Part shown: one piece after another, positions 25,793 through 32,838 of the stretch
Layout: every line of letters starts with the position of its first letter
Position numbering within the stretch: position 1 is the first letter of the stretch
Assembly (NCBI RefSeq): GCF_036346615.1
Contig: NZ_CP107836.1
Location: forward strand, 5,146,001-5,210,000
Reading direction: 5' to 3'
Source: Streptomyces sp. NBC_00523
Lineage (GTDB): Bacteria; Actinomycetota; Actinomycetes; Streptomycetales; Streptomycetaceae
DNA length: 64,000 nucleotides
The notes under the pieces: model-generated
Told to the model about the DNA's origin: nothing
The model's database searches: none
Seen by the model: the letters and a program-made list of their open reading frames with translations, nothing else
Translations under genes and position numbers: made by a program

Positions 25793-26427
25793 CGTACCGG
25801 CTGTCCGGCGGCCGCGCCCAGCCCCGCCAGCAGCAGCAGCGTGAAGCGCCGGGCCCAGTCGGCATCGACGGGCTCGGCGCTCACCAGTGTCCGGTGCACC
25901 ACCGCACCGGCGATCACATCGAAGATCAGGTCCGCCGTGAGGTCCGCCGTGGCCTCGTCCGGCTCGACGGGCAGTTCGCCGCGCTCCTGCGCCCGCTGCC
26001 GCCCCTGGAGCACGAGCCGCTTCTGCCGGTTGACGATCGAGTCGCGGATGCGGGCCCGCAGCGCCTCGTCCCGCGTCGACTCCGCGACCACCGCCATCAG
26101 CGCGGTCCGGGTCTCCGGCCGGTCGAGCAGCGCGGCGAACTGCAGCACGACCGCCTCCACATCGGCGGCCAGGCTGCCCAGGTCCGGCATCTCCAGCTCG
26201 TCGAAGAGGACGGCCACCGCGTCCACGACCAGTTCGTTCTTGCCCGCCCAGCGCCGGTAGAGGGTCGTCTTGGCAACCCCGGCCCGCGTCGCCACGTCAC
26301 CCATGGTCAGCTTCGACCAGCCGAGGTCCACGAGCGAGGCTCTGGTCGCCTCCAGGATCGCCTCGTCGGCCTCGGTGCTGCGAGGACGTCCCGATCGTGC
26401 GGGTTTGGGGTGGCTGCGGCTGAGCAT
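25768..26427 (-). CDS. TetR-family transcriptional regulator
   Basis: This 219-residue repressor has an N-terminal helix-turn-helix (LTMGDVATRAGVAKTTLYRR, residues about 40-60) preceded by a basic arm (HPKPARSGRPRST). The C-terminal ligand domain is helical and similar to TetR_C members with a RHTLVSAEP-like segment. The start is the ATG ending at 26427. The last 25 bases overlap icmA in the opposite direction. Two dyads lie upstream, the nearer at 26438-26453 (TACC/GGTA) and a cleaner one at 26523-26545. The target is possibly icmA and/or itself. Confidence 0.9.
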   Translation of the reverse strand: MLSRSHPKPARSGRPRSTEADEAILEATRASLVDLGWSKLTMGDVATRAGVAKTTLYRRWAGKNELVVDAVAVLFDELEMPDLGSLAADVEAVVLQFAALLDRPETRTALMAVVAESTRDEALRARIRDSIVNRQKRLVLQGRQRAQERGELPVEPDEATADLTADLIFDVIAGAVVHRTLVSAEPVDADWARRFTLLLLAGLGAAAGQPVRQKPAGSV

Positions 26428-26745
26428 GCGGCGACCATACCCGTCAGTAGGTAAATCCGACCGACCCCGGAAGCCGTGAGACAGATCACCGAACACTCTT
26501 GTGCGTGAGGGGGCGTGGCCAGTTACGCTACGGGTCGTAGCGTAAGGCGACGGTCCGGACCGTCGTGGACGCCACGAACGAACGACAGCCACAGGCGCCG
26601 GGTGGGGACCGGGCGCCGAACCGGGTCTTTCAGGGGCCCCACAGCCGTGTCTGTCCGCCCACCCCGCACACCGGCGGGGGTCGCGGACGGGCGCGGTTCA
26701 CGTATCGCTTTCCGGAACCGCGCACCGAAGGGGGAGGATGTACGC
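26428..26745. promoter_or_regulatory. Divergent tetR/thioredoxin-TPR intergenic region with two perfect palindromes
   Basis: No gene is supported in these 318 bases. A 9-bp perfect inverted repeat, TTACGCTAC and GTAGCGTAA, with a 5-bp spacer lies at 26523-26545, and an 18-bp uninterrupted palindrome (CGACGGTCCGGACCGTCG) at 26548-26565. Next to the tetR start is a weaker TACC(8)GGTA dyad at 26438-26453. The first is a good TetR-type operator candidate for one or both flanking genes. Confidence 0.6.
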
Positions 26746-27720
26746 ATGCAGCCCAGAAACATGTCCATGAGCGGCGTCGTCGACCTTGCCGCGGTGAAGG
26801 CGGCCGGAGAGGCCAAGGCGAAGGCGGAGCAGGCGCGCGCCGAGTCCGCACGCCAGGGCGGCCCCGCGGCCGTCCCCGCGTCCTCCCTCGTGATCGACGT
26901 CAACGAGGCGGGCTTCGAGAACGACGTCCTCCAGCGCTCCGCCGAAGTGCCCGTCGTCATCGACTTCTGGGCCGAGTGGTGCGAGCCGTGCAAGCAGCTG
27001 GGCCCGCTCCTGGAGCGCCTGGCCCACGAGTACAACGGCCGCTTCCTGCTGGCCAAGGTCGACGTCGACGCCAACCAGATGCTGATGCAGCAGTTCGGCA
27101 TCCAGGGCATCCCGGCGGTCTTCGCGGTCGTCGCCGGACAGGCGCTGCCCCTCTTCCAGGGCGCGGCCCCCGAGGCCCAGATCCGGCAGACCCTGGACCA
27201 GCTGATCCAGGTCGGCGAGGAGCGCTTCGGCCTGACCGGCATCGCGGTCGACCCGGCGGCGGCGGGCGAGCCGGCCCAGGCGGCGGCTCCGGTTCCGCCG
27301 GGCCCCTACGACTCCCTCCTGGAGGCGGCCGCCCAGGCGCTGGACGCCAACGACTTCGAGGGCGCCGTGCAGGCGTACAAGAACGTGCTGTCCGACGACC
27401 CGGCCAACACCGAGGCGAAGCTGGGCCTGGCCCAGGCCGAGCTGCTGGCCCGGGTCCGGGCGACGGACCCGCAGAAGGTGCGCGCGGAGGCGGCGGAGAA
27501 GCCGGCCGACGCGGACGCGCAGCTGGCGGCGGCCGACCTCGACCTCGTCGGCGGCCATGTCGAGGACGCCTTCGGCCGCTTGGTCGAGACCGTGCGCCGG
27601 ACGTTCGGCGAGGACCGGGACCGGGTCCGGCTGCGGCTGCTCGACCTCTTCGAGGTGATCGGCCCGGATGACCCGAGGGTCGGTGCCGCGCGCACCGCGC
27701 TCGCGCGCGTCCTGTTCTGA
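26746..27720 (+). CDS. Thioredoxin-domain protein with C-terminal TPR region (YbbN/CnoX-like)
   Basis: This 324-residue cytoplasmic protein has a thioredoxin fold at about residues 48-155 with active site WCEPC (C79, C82) in place of WCGPC. A Pro/Ala linker and a helical tetratricopeptide region follow (SLLEAAAQALDANDFEGAVQ and later repeats). This architecture matches YbbN-type proteins, which act as holdases/co-chaperones rather than general reductants; the Glu at the second CXXC position is unusual and may tune redox potential. ATG at 26746 follows GGGGAGG by 8 bases. A hairpin terminator ends the gene. Confidence 0.9.
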   Translation: MQPRNMSMSGVVDLAAVKAAGEAKAKAEQARAESARQGGPAAVPASSLVIDVNEAGFENDVLQRSAEVPVVIDFWAEWCEPCKQLGPLLERLAHEYNGRFLLAKVDVDANQMLMQQFGIQGIPAVFAVVAGQALPLFQGAAPEAQIRQTLDQLIQVGEERFGLTGIAVDPAAAGEPAQAAAPVPPGPYDSLLEAAAQALDANDFEGAVQAYKNVLSDDPANTEAKLGLAQAELLARVRATDPQKVRAEAAEKPADADAQLAAADLDLVGGHVEDAFGRLVETVRRTFGEDRDRVRLRLLDLFEVIGPDDPRVGAARTALARVLF

Positions 27721-28347
27721 TCCGGTCTGTCCGAACCGATTGTTCCGAACTGACAACACGGCCGCGGCCGCCTCCGGGCGCCGCGGCCGTTTTCGCGATC
27801 AGACGATAAGAGTGGGGCTCGCTTTACCAAATCTTGATAAAAGCACGGCCTGTTACTCGCAGTAAATCGATCTTTGCGATCTGCCCCGTTTCGCTCGCGC
27901 TTCCTCCTTTTCGTCCGTTGGTCCGAGGCCACCCTGCGTGGCCGCTCGGTGCCAGCAGGTCGTGGCCCGGTTATGAGGGCGTTACCAGCGAGTAACGAAC
28001 CCCCTTGTGTCCCGGCCGGGAATGGACCACGATCGGCCACGCTCGGTCCAATAACGCCAGTCCGGCTGCCAGTCGGGAGCGGCGGCTCCGTTGGGTCCCC
28101 GCCGGGCGGGTCGGCGGCAGTGGCGCCGGCTCCGGACAGGGGGGTTCCTGCCGGCCGGCAGGGCCTGTCCGATCAGGTCGCGTACGTGCGTGACCAGTGG
28201 TTGTCGCTCGGGGGTGATCGCCGGTGAAGCGGACGCGGTACAGCCTCCGTTCGCGGGCGCTCTCCTTTCCGAGGACGTAGCACTTCTCCCATCCCGGGTC
28301 GGGCAGGATGCCTGACCGGAGATGTACGTCCGAGAAGGAGGAAAAGT
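27721..28347. promoter_or_regulatory. 627-bp intergenic region with related dyads
   Basis: No gene is supported. The first part holds the terminator at 27758-27794. The segment 27800-27870 is AT-richer than its surroundings. Two related dyads lie inside: TTACTCGCAGTAA at 27853-27865, and GTTAC(6)GTAAC at 27981-27996, whose reverse strand reads GTTACTCGCTGGTAAC. The shared GTTACTCGC core suggests two sites for one regulator upstream of the DUF6230 operon. The last 100 bases lead to a strong ribosome site at about 28334. Confidence 0.5.
27758..27794 (+). terminator. Terminator of the thioredoxin-TPR gene
   Basis: A perfect 10-bp stem (ACGGCCGCGG at 27758-27767 and CCGCGGCCGT at 27781-27790), followed by TTTT, lies 37 bases after the stop codon. 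Confidence 0.8.
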
Positions 28348-29001
28348 ATGAGTTCCCAGGTTCGCGGTGGCACGAGATGGAAGCGTTTCGCTGTCGTCAT
28401 GGTGCCGAGCGTCATAGCCACCGCCGCCGTCGGCGTCGGTCTGGCCCAGGGCGCGCTCGCCGCGTCCTTCAGCGTGTCGGGCCAGGAGTTCAAGGTCACG
28501 GCCGCCGAACTGAACGGCGAGAACTTCGTCCAGTACGGCAGCATCGCGACCGAGGACGGCGCCGACCCCGCGAAGGAGGGCAAGGCTCACGCCGTTGCCG
28601 TCTCGGGGTTCAGTCACGCCACCATCACCAAGATGTGCCAGTCGGTCGTCACCCCCAACCTGCCGTTCGGGCTGGGCAGCGTGACGCTGCGGCTGACCGC
28701 CGGTGACCCGAAGGACACCGACAAGAAGGTCGACGCCACCGGCCTGTACCTCGACGTCTCGGATCTCCAGGGTGACGCCGAGTTCGGCAACATCGACATC
28801 GGTGTGCGCACGGGCGATCTGAAGAACCCGGGCGTCCAGCCCAACGGTGGCAAGTACGTCAACCCGAACGGGTTCGCGCAGCGCGCTGAGACCGCCAAGC
28901 TGACGAACGTCAAGCAGCGGGCGTGGGCCACCACGGCAGGAACGTTCAAGCTGCCGGGTCTGCACCTTGGGCTGTCCAAGGGCGTCAACGAGTGCTACTA
29001 G
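28348..29001 (+). CDS. DUF6230-family exported protein
   Basis: This 217-residue protein begins with a signal-like segment (FAVVMVPSVIATAAVGVGLA, about residues 14-33, ending near ALA-AS). It continues as a beta-rich domain with a pair of cysteines (TKMCQSVV and the C-terminal VNECY). It matches what is annotated in streptomycetes as DUF6230, sometimes mislabelled cholesterol esterase; no esterase Ser-His-Asp motif is seen. An excellent ribosome site AGGAGG precedes the ATG. It heads an operon with DUF6114 and a Ser/Thr/Pro-rich protein, with a hairpin right after it that may limit read-through. Confidence 0.87.
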   Translation: MSSQVRGGTRWKRFAVVMVPSVIATAAVGVGLAQGALAASFSVSGQEFKVTAAELNGENFVQYGSIATEDGADPAKEGKAHAVAVSGFSHATITKMCQSVVTPNLPFGLGSVTLRLTAGDPKDTDKKVDATGLYLDVSDLQGDAEFGNIDIGVRTGDLKNPGVQPNGGKYVNPNGFAQRAETAKLTNVKQRAWATTAGTFKLPGLHLGLSKGVNECY

Positions 29002-29012
29002 GGCACTGGCCC

Positions 29013-29049
29013 GGGCGGCCGGGGGCGCACAACGGGTCCCCGGCCGCCC
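29013..29049 (+). terminator. Hairpin after the DUF6230 gene (terminator or attenuator)
   Basis: GGGCGGCCGGGG (29013-29024) pairs perfectly with CCCCGGCCGCCC (29038-29049) and is followed by a pyrimidine-rich CCTTCTCTTTCTC. It sits inside the apparent operon, 49 bases before the next gene, so it may give the first gene a more abundant transcript. Confidence 0.6.
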
Positions 29050-29097
29050 ACCCTTCTCTTTCTCACAGCAGTACCGGTTCCCAGGGAGCTGTTTTCC

Positions 29098-29679
29098 ATG
29101 AGCCCCGAATCCCAAGGGCAGAACGAGCACTACCTCACCCTCTCCCGGCGAGGCTTCCGCACCTGGCGGGGTGACCGGCCGTTCTGGGCCGGACTGTTCA
29201 CCATGCTGGGCGGCGTGCCCATCATGTACTTCCCGTACGCGAACATGCACCTCGGCAACGTCACGCTGGCGATGTCCACCACGGCCGGCGCCGGTTCGCT
29301 GATCATCGGGGTCCTGCTCGTCACGCTGGGTCTGACGATGTGGTTCCACAGCATCGTCCGCGTGTTCGCCGGTGTCGCGGCGATTCTGCTGGCCCTCATC
29401 TCCATACCCGTCGCCAACATCGGCGGCTTCCTGATCGGCTTCATCTTCGCCCTGCTCGGCGGCGCGCTCTCCGTGTCCTGGGCCCCGGGCGAACCGCAGC
29501 CGGAGGCGGCGGCCGAGGCGGAGCCCGCTCCCGCCGAGGAGGCCCCGGAGACCGTCTCGTTCGCGAAGGACGAGCCGTTCCCCGAGGGCGCGTTCCACGG
29601 CGTCGGCATTCCCGAGCAGCCGCAGGCCCCGTACGACACCACGGTCGAGGCCGAGGGCGGGAGGCACCGTGCGGGGTGA
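29098..29679 (+). CDS. DUF6114-family membrane protein
   Basis: This 193-residue protein has four predicted membrane helices: FWAGLFTMLGGVPIMYFPY, LAMSTTAGAGSLIIGVLLVT, RVFAGVAAILLALISIPVAN and IGGFLIGFIFALLGGALSV. A Glu/Pro/Ala-rich cytoplasmic or outer tail of about 65 residues follows. The motif RTWRGDRPFWAGL near residue 25 is typical of DUF6114. The gene overlaps the next by 11 bases. Function is unknown; the consistent pairing with DUF6230 suggests an envelope complex. Confidence 0.87.
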   Translation: MSPESQGQNEHYLTLSRRGFRTWRGDRPFWAGLFTMLGGVPIMYFPYANMHLGNVTLAMSTTAGAGSLIIGVLLVTLGLTMWFHSIVRVFAGVAAILLALISIPVANIGGFLIGFIFALLGGALSVSWAPGEPQPEAAAEAEPAPAEEAPETVSFAKDEPFPEGAFHGVGIPEQPQAPYDTTVEAEGGRHRAG

Positions 29680-30973
29680 CGACGAGCAGATGAACGGCGC
29701 GGACGAGAGCGGGACCCGGGAACGCAGAGGTCCCCGCCACGCCGCCCCGAGGAAGTCGCTGCTGACGAAGCTCCACATGCCCGCGGGCAAGAAGGCGTTC
29801 GCGCTCGCCGCGATGCCGACGGCGGTCTTCGTCGGGATGGGCCTCACGCCCCGGCTGGCGATGGCCGACGACGCGACGGACATCCCCTTCGCACCCGGCC
29901 CCTGCGTCACGCGCTCCGACGAGCCGAGCGAGTCGGCGGACCCGACGCCCTCCGCGTCGAAGACGCCGTCGCCGTCCACGAGCGAGAGCGCGAAGCCGTC
30001 GCCGGGGACGACCGACCAGGCGACCCCGAAGCCCACGGCCACGGGCTCGGCGGACGACACCGCGAAGAGCACCGACACCGCGAAGAAGAGCACCGACGCC
30101 GCCCCGGCCGAGACCCCGGCCGCCACGCCGTCGCCGACGAAGACGAGGAACCCGCTCGACCCGCTGGGCCTCGGCGACGCGCTCAAGGACCTCTTCGACG
30201 GCGACAAGGACAAGGAGACGGCGAGCCCGTCCCCGAGCCCCACCACGGCGTCCCCGAAGCCGTCCGCCACCGCGGACGCCGAGGACGAGCCCGCGGACAA
30301 GGCCACCGACGCGGCGAAGGACGCGGTGAAGGAAACCGCCGACACCGCCGACAAGACCACCGAGGCCATCCGCGACGCGGCCGGCAAGGCGGGCCGCACG
30401 GTCGAGGAGCTGGACCAGGACGTCAAGGGCACCGAGGCCAAGAAGGACGAGGACATCCCGGACGGCGCCAAGCAGCCGTTCCCGTGTCCCACCGCGGACC
30501 CGGAGGCCCTGGCCAACGCGAAGGCGGAGCCGGGCATCCCGAACCTGCCCACCGACCCGTGGATCCTGGAGAGCTCGCTGCTCACCCTGAACGGGCTCGA
30601 CTACAAGGGCATCGTGGAGGTGCGCACGGGCGACGGCGCCACCAAGAAGGTGCTGAAGTTCACCGCGTCCTCGATCGACATCAAGGACCTGCACCAGCTG
30701 ACGACCGGCCCGATGCCGGGCACCACCGGCCACGTGCAGGCGCGGAAGGGCTCCACCTCCACCATCCGCAACGGCACGGTGACGATGTACACGGAGGAGC
30801 TGAAGGGCAACCTCTTCGGCCTCATCCCGATCACCTTCAGCCCGGAGACCCCGCCCCCGCTGAACGTCCCGTTCGCCTTCTTCACCAAGGTGAAGGTCAC
30901 CCAGGCCGGCCAGTTCGGCGGCACCCTGACCGTCCCGGGACTGCACAACTACTTCACGAAGGACGGCGCCTGA
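29669..30973 (+). CDS. Exported protein with Ser/Thr/Pro-rich linker, third gene of the DUF6230/DUF6114 operon
   Basis: This 434-residue protein has a hydrophobic export segment at residues about 42-65 (ALAAMPTAVFVGMGLTPRLA) after a basic N-terminus. A low-complexity region follows from about 85 to 250, rich in Ser, Thr, Pro, Lys, Asp and Ala (SASKTPSPSTSESAKPSPGT). The C-terminal domain of about 170 residues is folded and beta-rich (DYKGIVEVRTGDGATKKVLK). The DDTAKSTDTAKKSTDA part has amphipathic repeats. The start is GTG at 29669 with GGGAGG before it. I do not recognise the C-terminal domain beyond a resemblance in tone to the DUF6230 domain; a cell-wall-spanning role is inferred. Confidence 0.82.
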   Translation: MRGDDEQMNGADESGTRERRGPRHAAPRKSLLTKLHMPAGKKAFALAAMPTAVFVGMGLTPRLAMADDATDIPFAPGPCVTRSDEPSESADPTPSASKTPSPSTSESAKPSPGTTDQATPKPTATGSADDTAKSTDTAKKSTDAAPAETPAATPSPTKTRNPLDPLGLGDALKDLFDGDKDKETASPSPSPTTASPKPSATADAEDEPADKATDAAKDAVKETADTADKTTEAIRDAAGKAGRTVEELDQDVKGTEAKKDEDIPDGAKQPFPCPTADPEALANAKAEPGIPNLPTDPWILESSLLTLNGLDYKGIVEVRTGDGATKKVLKFTASSIDIKDLHQLTTGPMPGTTGHVQARKGSTSTIRNGTVTMYTEELKGNLFGLIPITFSPETPPPLNVPFAFFTKVKVTQAGQFGGTLTVPGLHNYFTKDGA

Positions 30974-30990
30974 CGGCTCTCGGTAGCATG

Positions 30991-31028
30991 GCAACGGCCC
31001 GCCGCCTTACGGGGGTGCGGGCCGTTGC
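30991..31028 (+). terminator. Terminator of the DUF6230/DUF6114 operon
   Basis: A perfect 12-bp stem, GCAACGGCCCGC at 30991-31002 and GCGGGCCGTTGC at 31017-31028, with a 14-nt loop lies 17 bases after the stop. An ATG follows the right arm immediately, so it cannot be a good start for the next gene. Confidence 0.75.
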
Positions 31029-31055
31029 ATGTTCGCCAACGTCTTTGGGGGACAC

Positions 31056-32021
31056 GTGAGTTCGTTGTACGCGACACAGCCGGGGGAAGCGCGTATCGAG
31101 GCGGGGGGCGGGCTCGGGGGTGGGGTTTACTACCCGCGGTTCTTCGAGCCGGGGGAGGATCACTTCGGGCGCATCCGTGCCGAGCACGCGTTCCAGTCGC
31201 TGACCGAGTCCACCAAGGCCGGGACGGCTCACCGCACCGGGGTCTACCTCACGCCCGTGATCCGCGAAGGGGACGCGCTGCACTTCCGGCTGCTCCGGTG
31301 CTCCACGAACCTCTCCGGGCCGACCGAGAACTTCCGGGCGACCGATACGGAGATCGTGGACGCGCTGAACCGGGAGGCGGCTGCCGTCTTCCGGGATCAC
31401 GCGCCGCTGAACCATGTGCTGGCGCAGACGTACCACAACACCCGCGCCACCGCGGAGCGCAAGCAGACCAAGGCCCGGATCTCGTCGCACGCCGACAAGA
31501 CCAAGGACATGCCCCGCAACGGCATCATGGCCTTCTGCACCTTCTACGACCGGCTCGACGGGCTGAGCCCCATGGCCGACGACCCCTACGACTACGGTGT
31601 GGGGCGGGCCAGCGCGCTCACCCGGCTGCGCTTCCGGCTCAAGGACCCGGCCGCCGAACGCGAGGACCGGCCCGCGCAGTTCACGCTGACGCTGCACCCC
31701 GGCTCCGTCTTCCTCATGCCGCTGTCCACCAACCGCCTGTACACGCACGAGGTCCGGCCCTCCACGCTGAACGCCGAGTACCTGCCGACCCGCCTGGGTT
31801 ACGTGGTGCGCTGCTCCAGCGCCGAGGCCGTGCACCGGGACGGCCGTACGTACCTCAAGCGCGCCGCGGGACCGGTGGAGCTGGAGCAGCCCACCGAGGA
31901 GGGCATGGCGGAGCTGCGCGGGCTGTACGCCGAGGAGAACCGGTCCACGTCGTTCATCGAGTACGGCGACCGGTTCCGCTTCAGCATGAACGCGGGGGAC
32001 TACCGTGCTCCCCGGATCTGA
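31056..32021 (+). CDS. AlkB-like 2-oxoglutarate/Fe(II) dioxygenase, first of an overlapping pair
   Basis: I assign this 321-residue protein from motif layout only. A candidate iron triad is H145 and D147 in SSHADKTKD, and H231 in NRLYTHEVRPS. Two arginines follow six residues apart, R246 and R252, in LPTRLGYVVRCS. That H-x-D ... H ... R(5)R order and spacing matches AlkB (HxD, then NRLxxHG-like, then RxNLTFR). LHPGSVFLMPLSTNRLYTH resembles the AlkB strand with GDVxxWGG..RLxxHG. The start is taken at GTG 31056 with GGGGGA before it, because an ATG at 31029 abuts a terminator. Substrate unknown: nucleic-acid repair, protein demethylation and secondary metabolism are all possible. Confidence 0.72.
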   Translation: MSSLYATQPGEARIEAGGGLGGGVYYPRFFEPGEDHFGRIRAEHAFQSLTESTKAGTAHRTGVYLTPVIREGDALHFRLLRCSTNLSGPTENFRATDTEIVDALNREAAAVFRDHAPLNHVLAQTYHNTRATAERKQTKARISSHADKTKDMPRNGIMAFCTFYDRLDGLSPMADDPYDYGVGRASALTRLRFRLKDPAAEREDRPAQFTLTLHPGSVFLMPLSTNRLYTHEVRPSTLNAEYLPTRLGYVVRCSSAEAVHRDGRTYLKRAAGPVELEQPTEEGMAELRGLYAEENRSTSFIEYGDRFRFSMNAGDYRAPRI

Positions 32022-32769
32022 GGACATCGTCCGGTACGCGCTGCCGCCGGAGGCGGACCGCTTCGCGGAGCTGTGCGCGGCGACGCCCATGGAGGACGTC
32101 GGCAAGGGCCGGAAGGGCGCCGTACTCACCAGGCCGGACACGGACGGCGGTGTGCCGCTCGTACGCACGACCACGCGGTACGCGCGTCCCGCGCTGCGCT
32201 TCCGGGACGTGCACGAGCGGCTGGCCGCAGAGGTGCGGGAGTGCGCGGGGCTCCCGGTCGCCTTCGACAACGCGCTCGCCGAGCGCTACACGAGCGCGTA
32301 CACGACGATGGGCCGCCACTGCGACCAAGCGCTCGACCTGGCCGATGACTCGTACATCGCCGTCTTCTCCTGCTACCGGGACCCGGACGCGTACCCGCGC
32401 CGGAAGCTGGTCTTCGAGTCCAAGGAGCGGCCGGACGCCGGGACGCTGGAGATCCCGCTCGTCCACAACGGTGTGGTCGCCTTCTCCGTGGCCGCGAACC
32501 GCCGCCTGAGGCACCGGATCCTCGCGGACCCGGCGGGCGGGGGCGGGGACAACGAGTGGCTGGGCCTCACGTTCCGGACCTCGAAGACCCTCCTCCGCTT
32601 CCGGGGCGGCGTCCCGTACCTCCCGCAGGGCGTACCGCTCACGCTCGCGGACGAGGAGCAGGCGCGCGCGTTCTACGGGCTGCGGCGGCGCGAGAACGAG
32701 GAGACGGACTTCGCGTACCCCGAAGTGAGCCGCACCGTCAGCGCGAGCGATCTGCTGCCGCCGGTCTGA
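32005..32769 (+). CDS. AlkB-like 2-oxoglutarate/Fe(II) dioxygenase, second of an overlapping pair
   Basis: This 254-residue protein overlaps the previous gene by 17 bases, with GTG at 32005 and GGGGGA six bases upstream. H105 and D107 (GRHCDQ) and H170 (NRRLRHRI) form a candidate iron triad, and R191 in WLGLTFRTSKT corresponds to the last AlkB arginine. The earlier arginine (AlkB R204 position) is not conserved. NALAERYTSAYTTMGRHCD resembles AlkB's N..L.N.Y..G....H.D approach to the site. It is shorter than, and only distantly similar to, its neighbour. The two may act as a heterodimer or in one pathway. A 20-bp-stem terminator follows. Confidence 0.72.
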   Translation: MLPGSEDIVRYALPPEADRFAELCAATPMEDVGKGRKGAVLTRPDTDGGVPLVRTTTRYARPALRFRDVHERLAAEVRECAGLPVAFDNALAERYTSAYTTMGRHCDQALDLADDSYIAVFSCYRDPDAYPRRKLVFESKERPDAGTLEIPLVHNGVVAFSVAANRRLRHRILADPAGGGGDNEWLGLTFRTSKTLLRFRGGVPYLPQGVPLTLADEEQARAFYGLRRRENEETDFAYPEVSRTVSASDLLPPV

Positions 32770-32780
32770 GCCCGGAAACG

Positions 32781-32824
32781 GCGGTGCCCCCGGTTCCGGA
32801 GAGTTCCGGAACCGGGGGCACCGC
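32781..32824. terminator. Strong bidirectional terminator between the dioxygenase pair and pyruvate kinase
   Basis: A perfect 20-bp stem, starting GCGGTGCCCCCGG (32781-32800) and closing at 32805-32824 with a 4-nt loop GAGT, lies between convergent genes. It is the longest perfect stem noted in the window. Confidence 0.85.
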
Positions 32825-32838
32825 CCGCGCGGAGCGGG

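Noticed and set aside
27874..28227. A 117-codon frame in the DUF6230 upstream region
   Set aside because: No ribosome site before the start, composition typical of chance frames, and no homology-like motif; the region holds dyads and is better read as regulatory.
31029..31055. ATG at 31029 as start of the first dioxygenase
   Set aside because: It directly follows the right arm of a 12-bp-stem terminator and has no ribosome site. The GTG at 31056 with GGGGGA is preferred, though its spacing is short.
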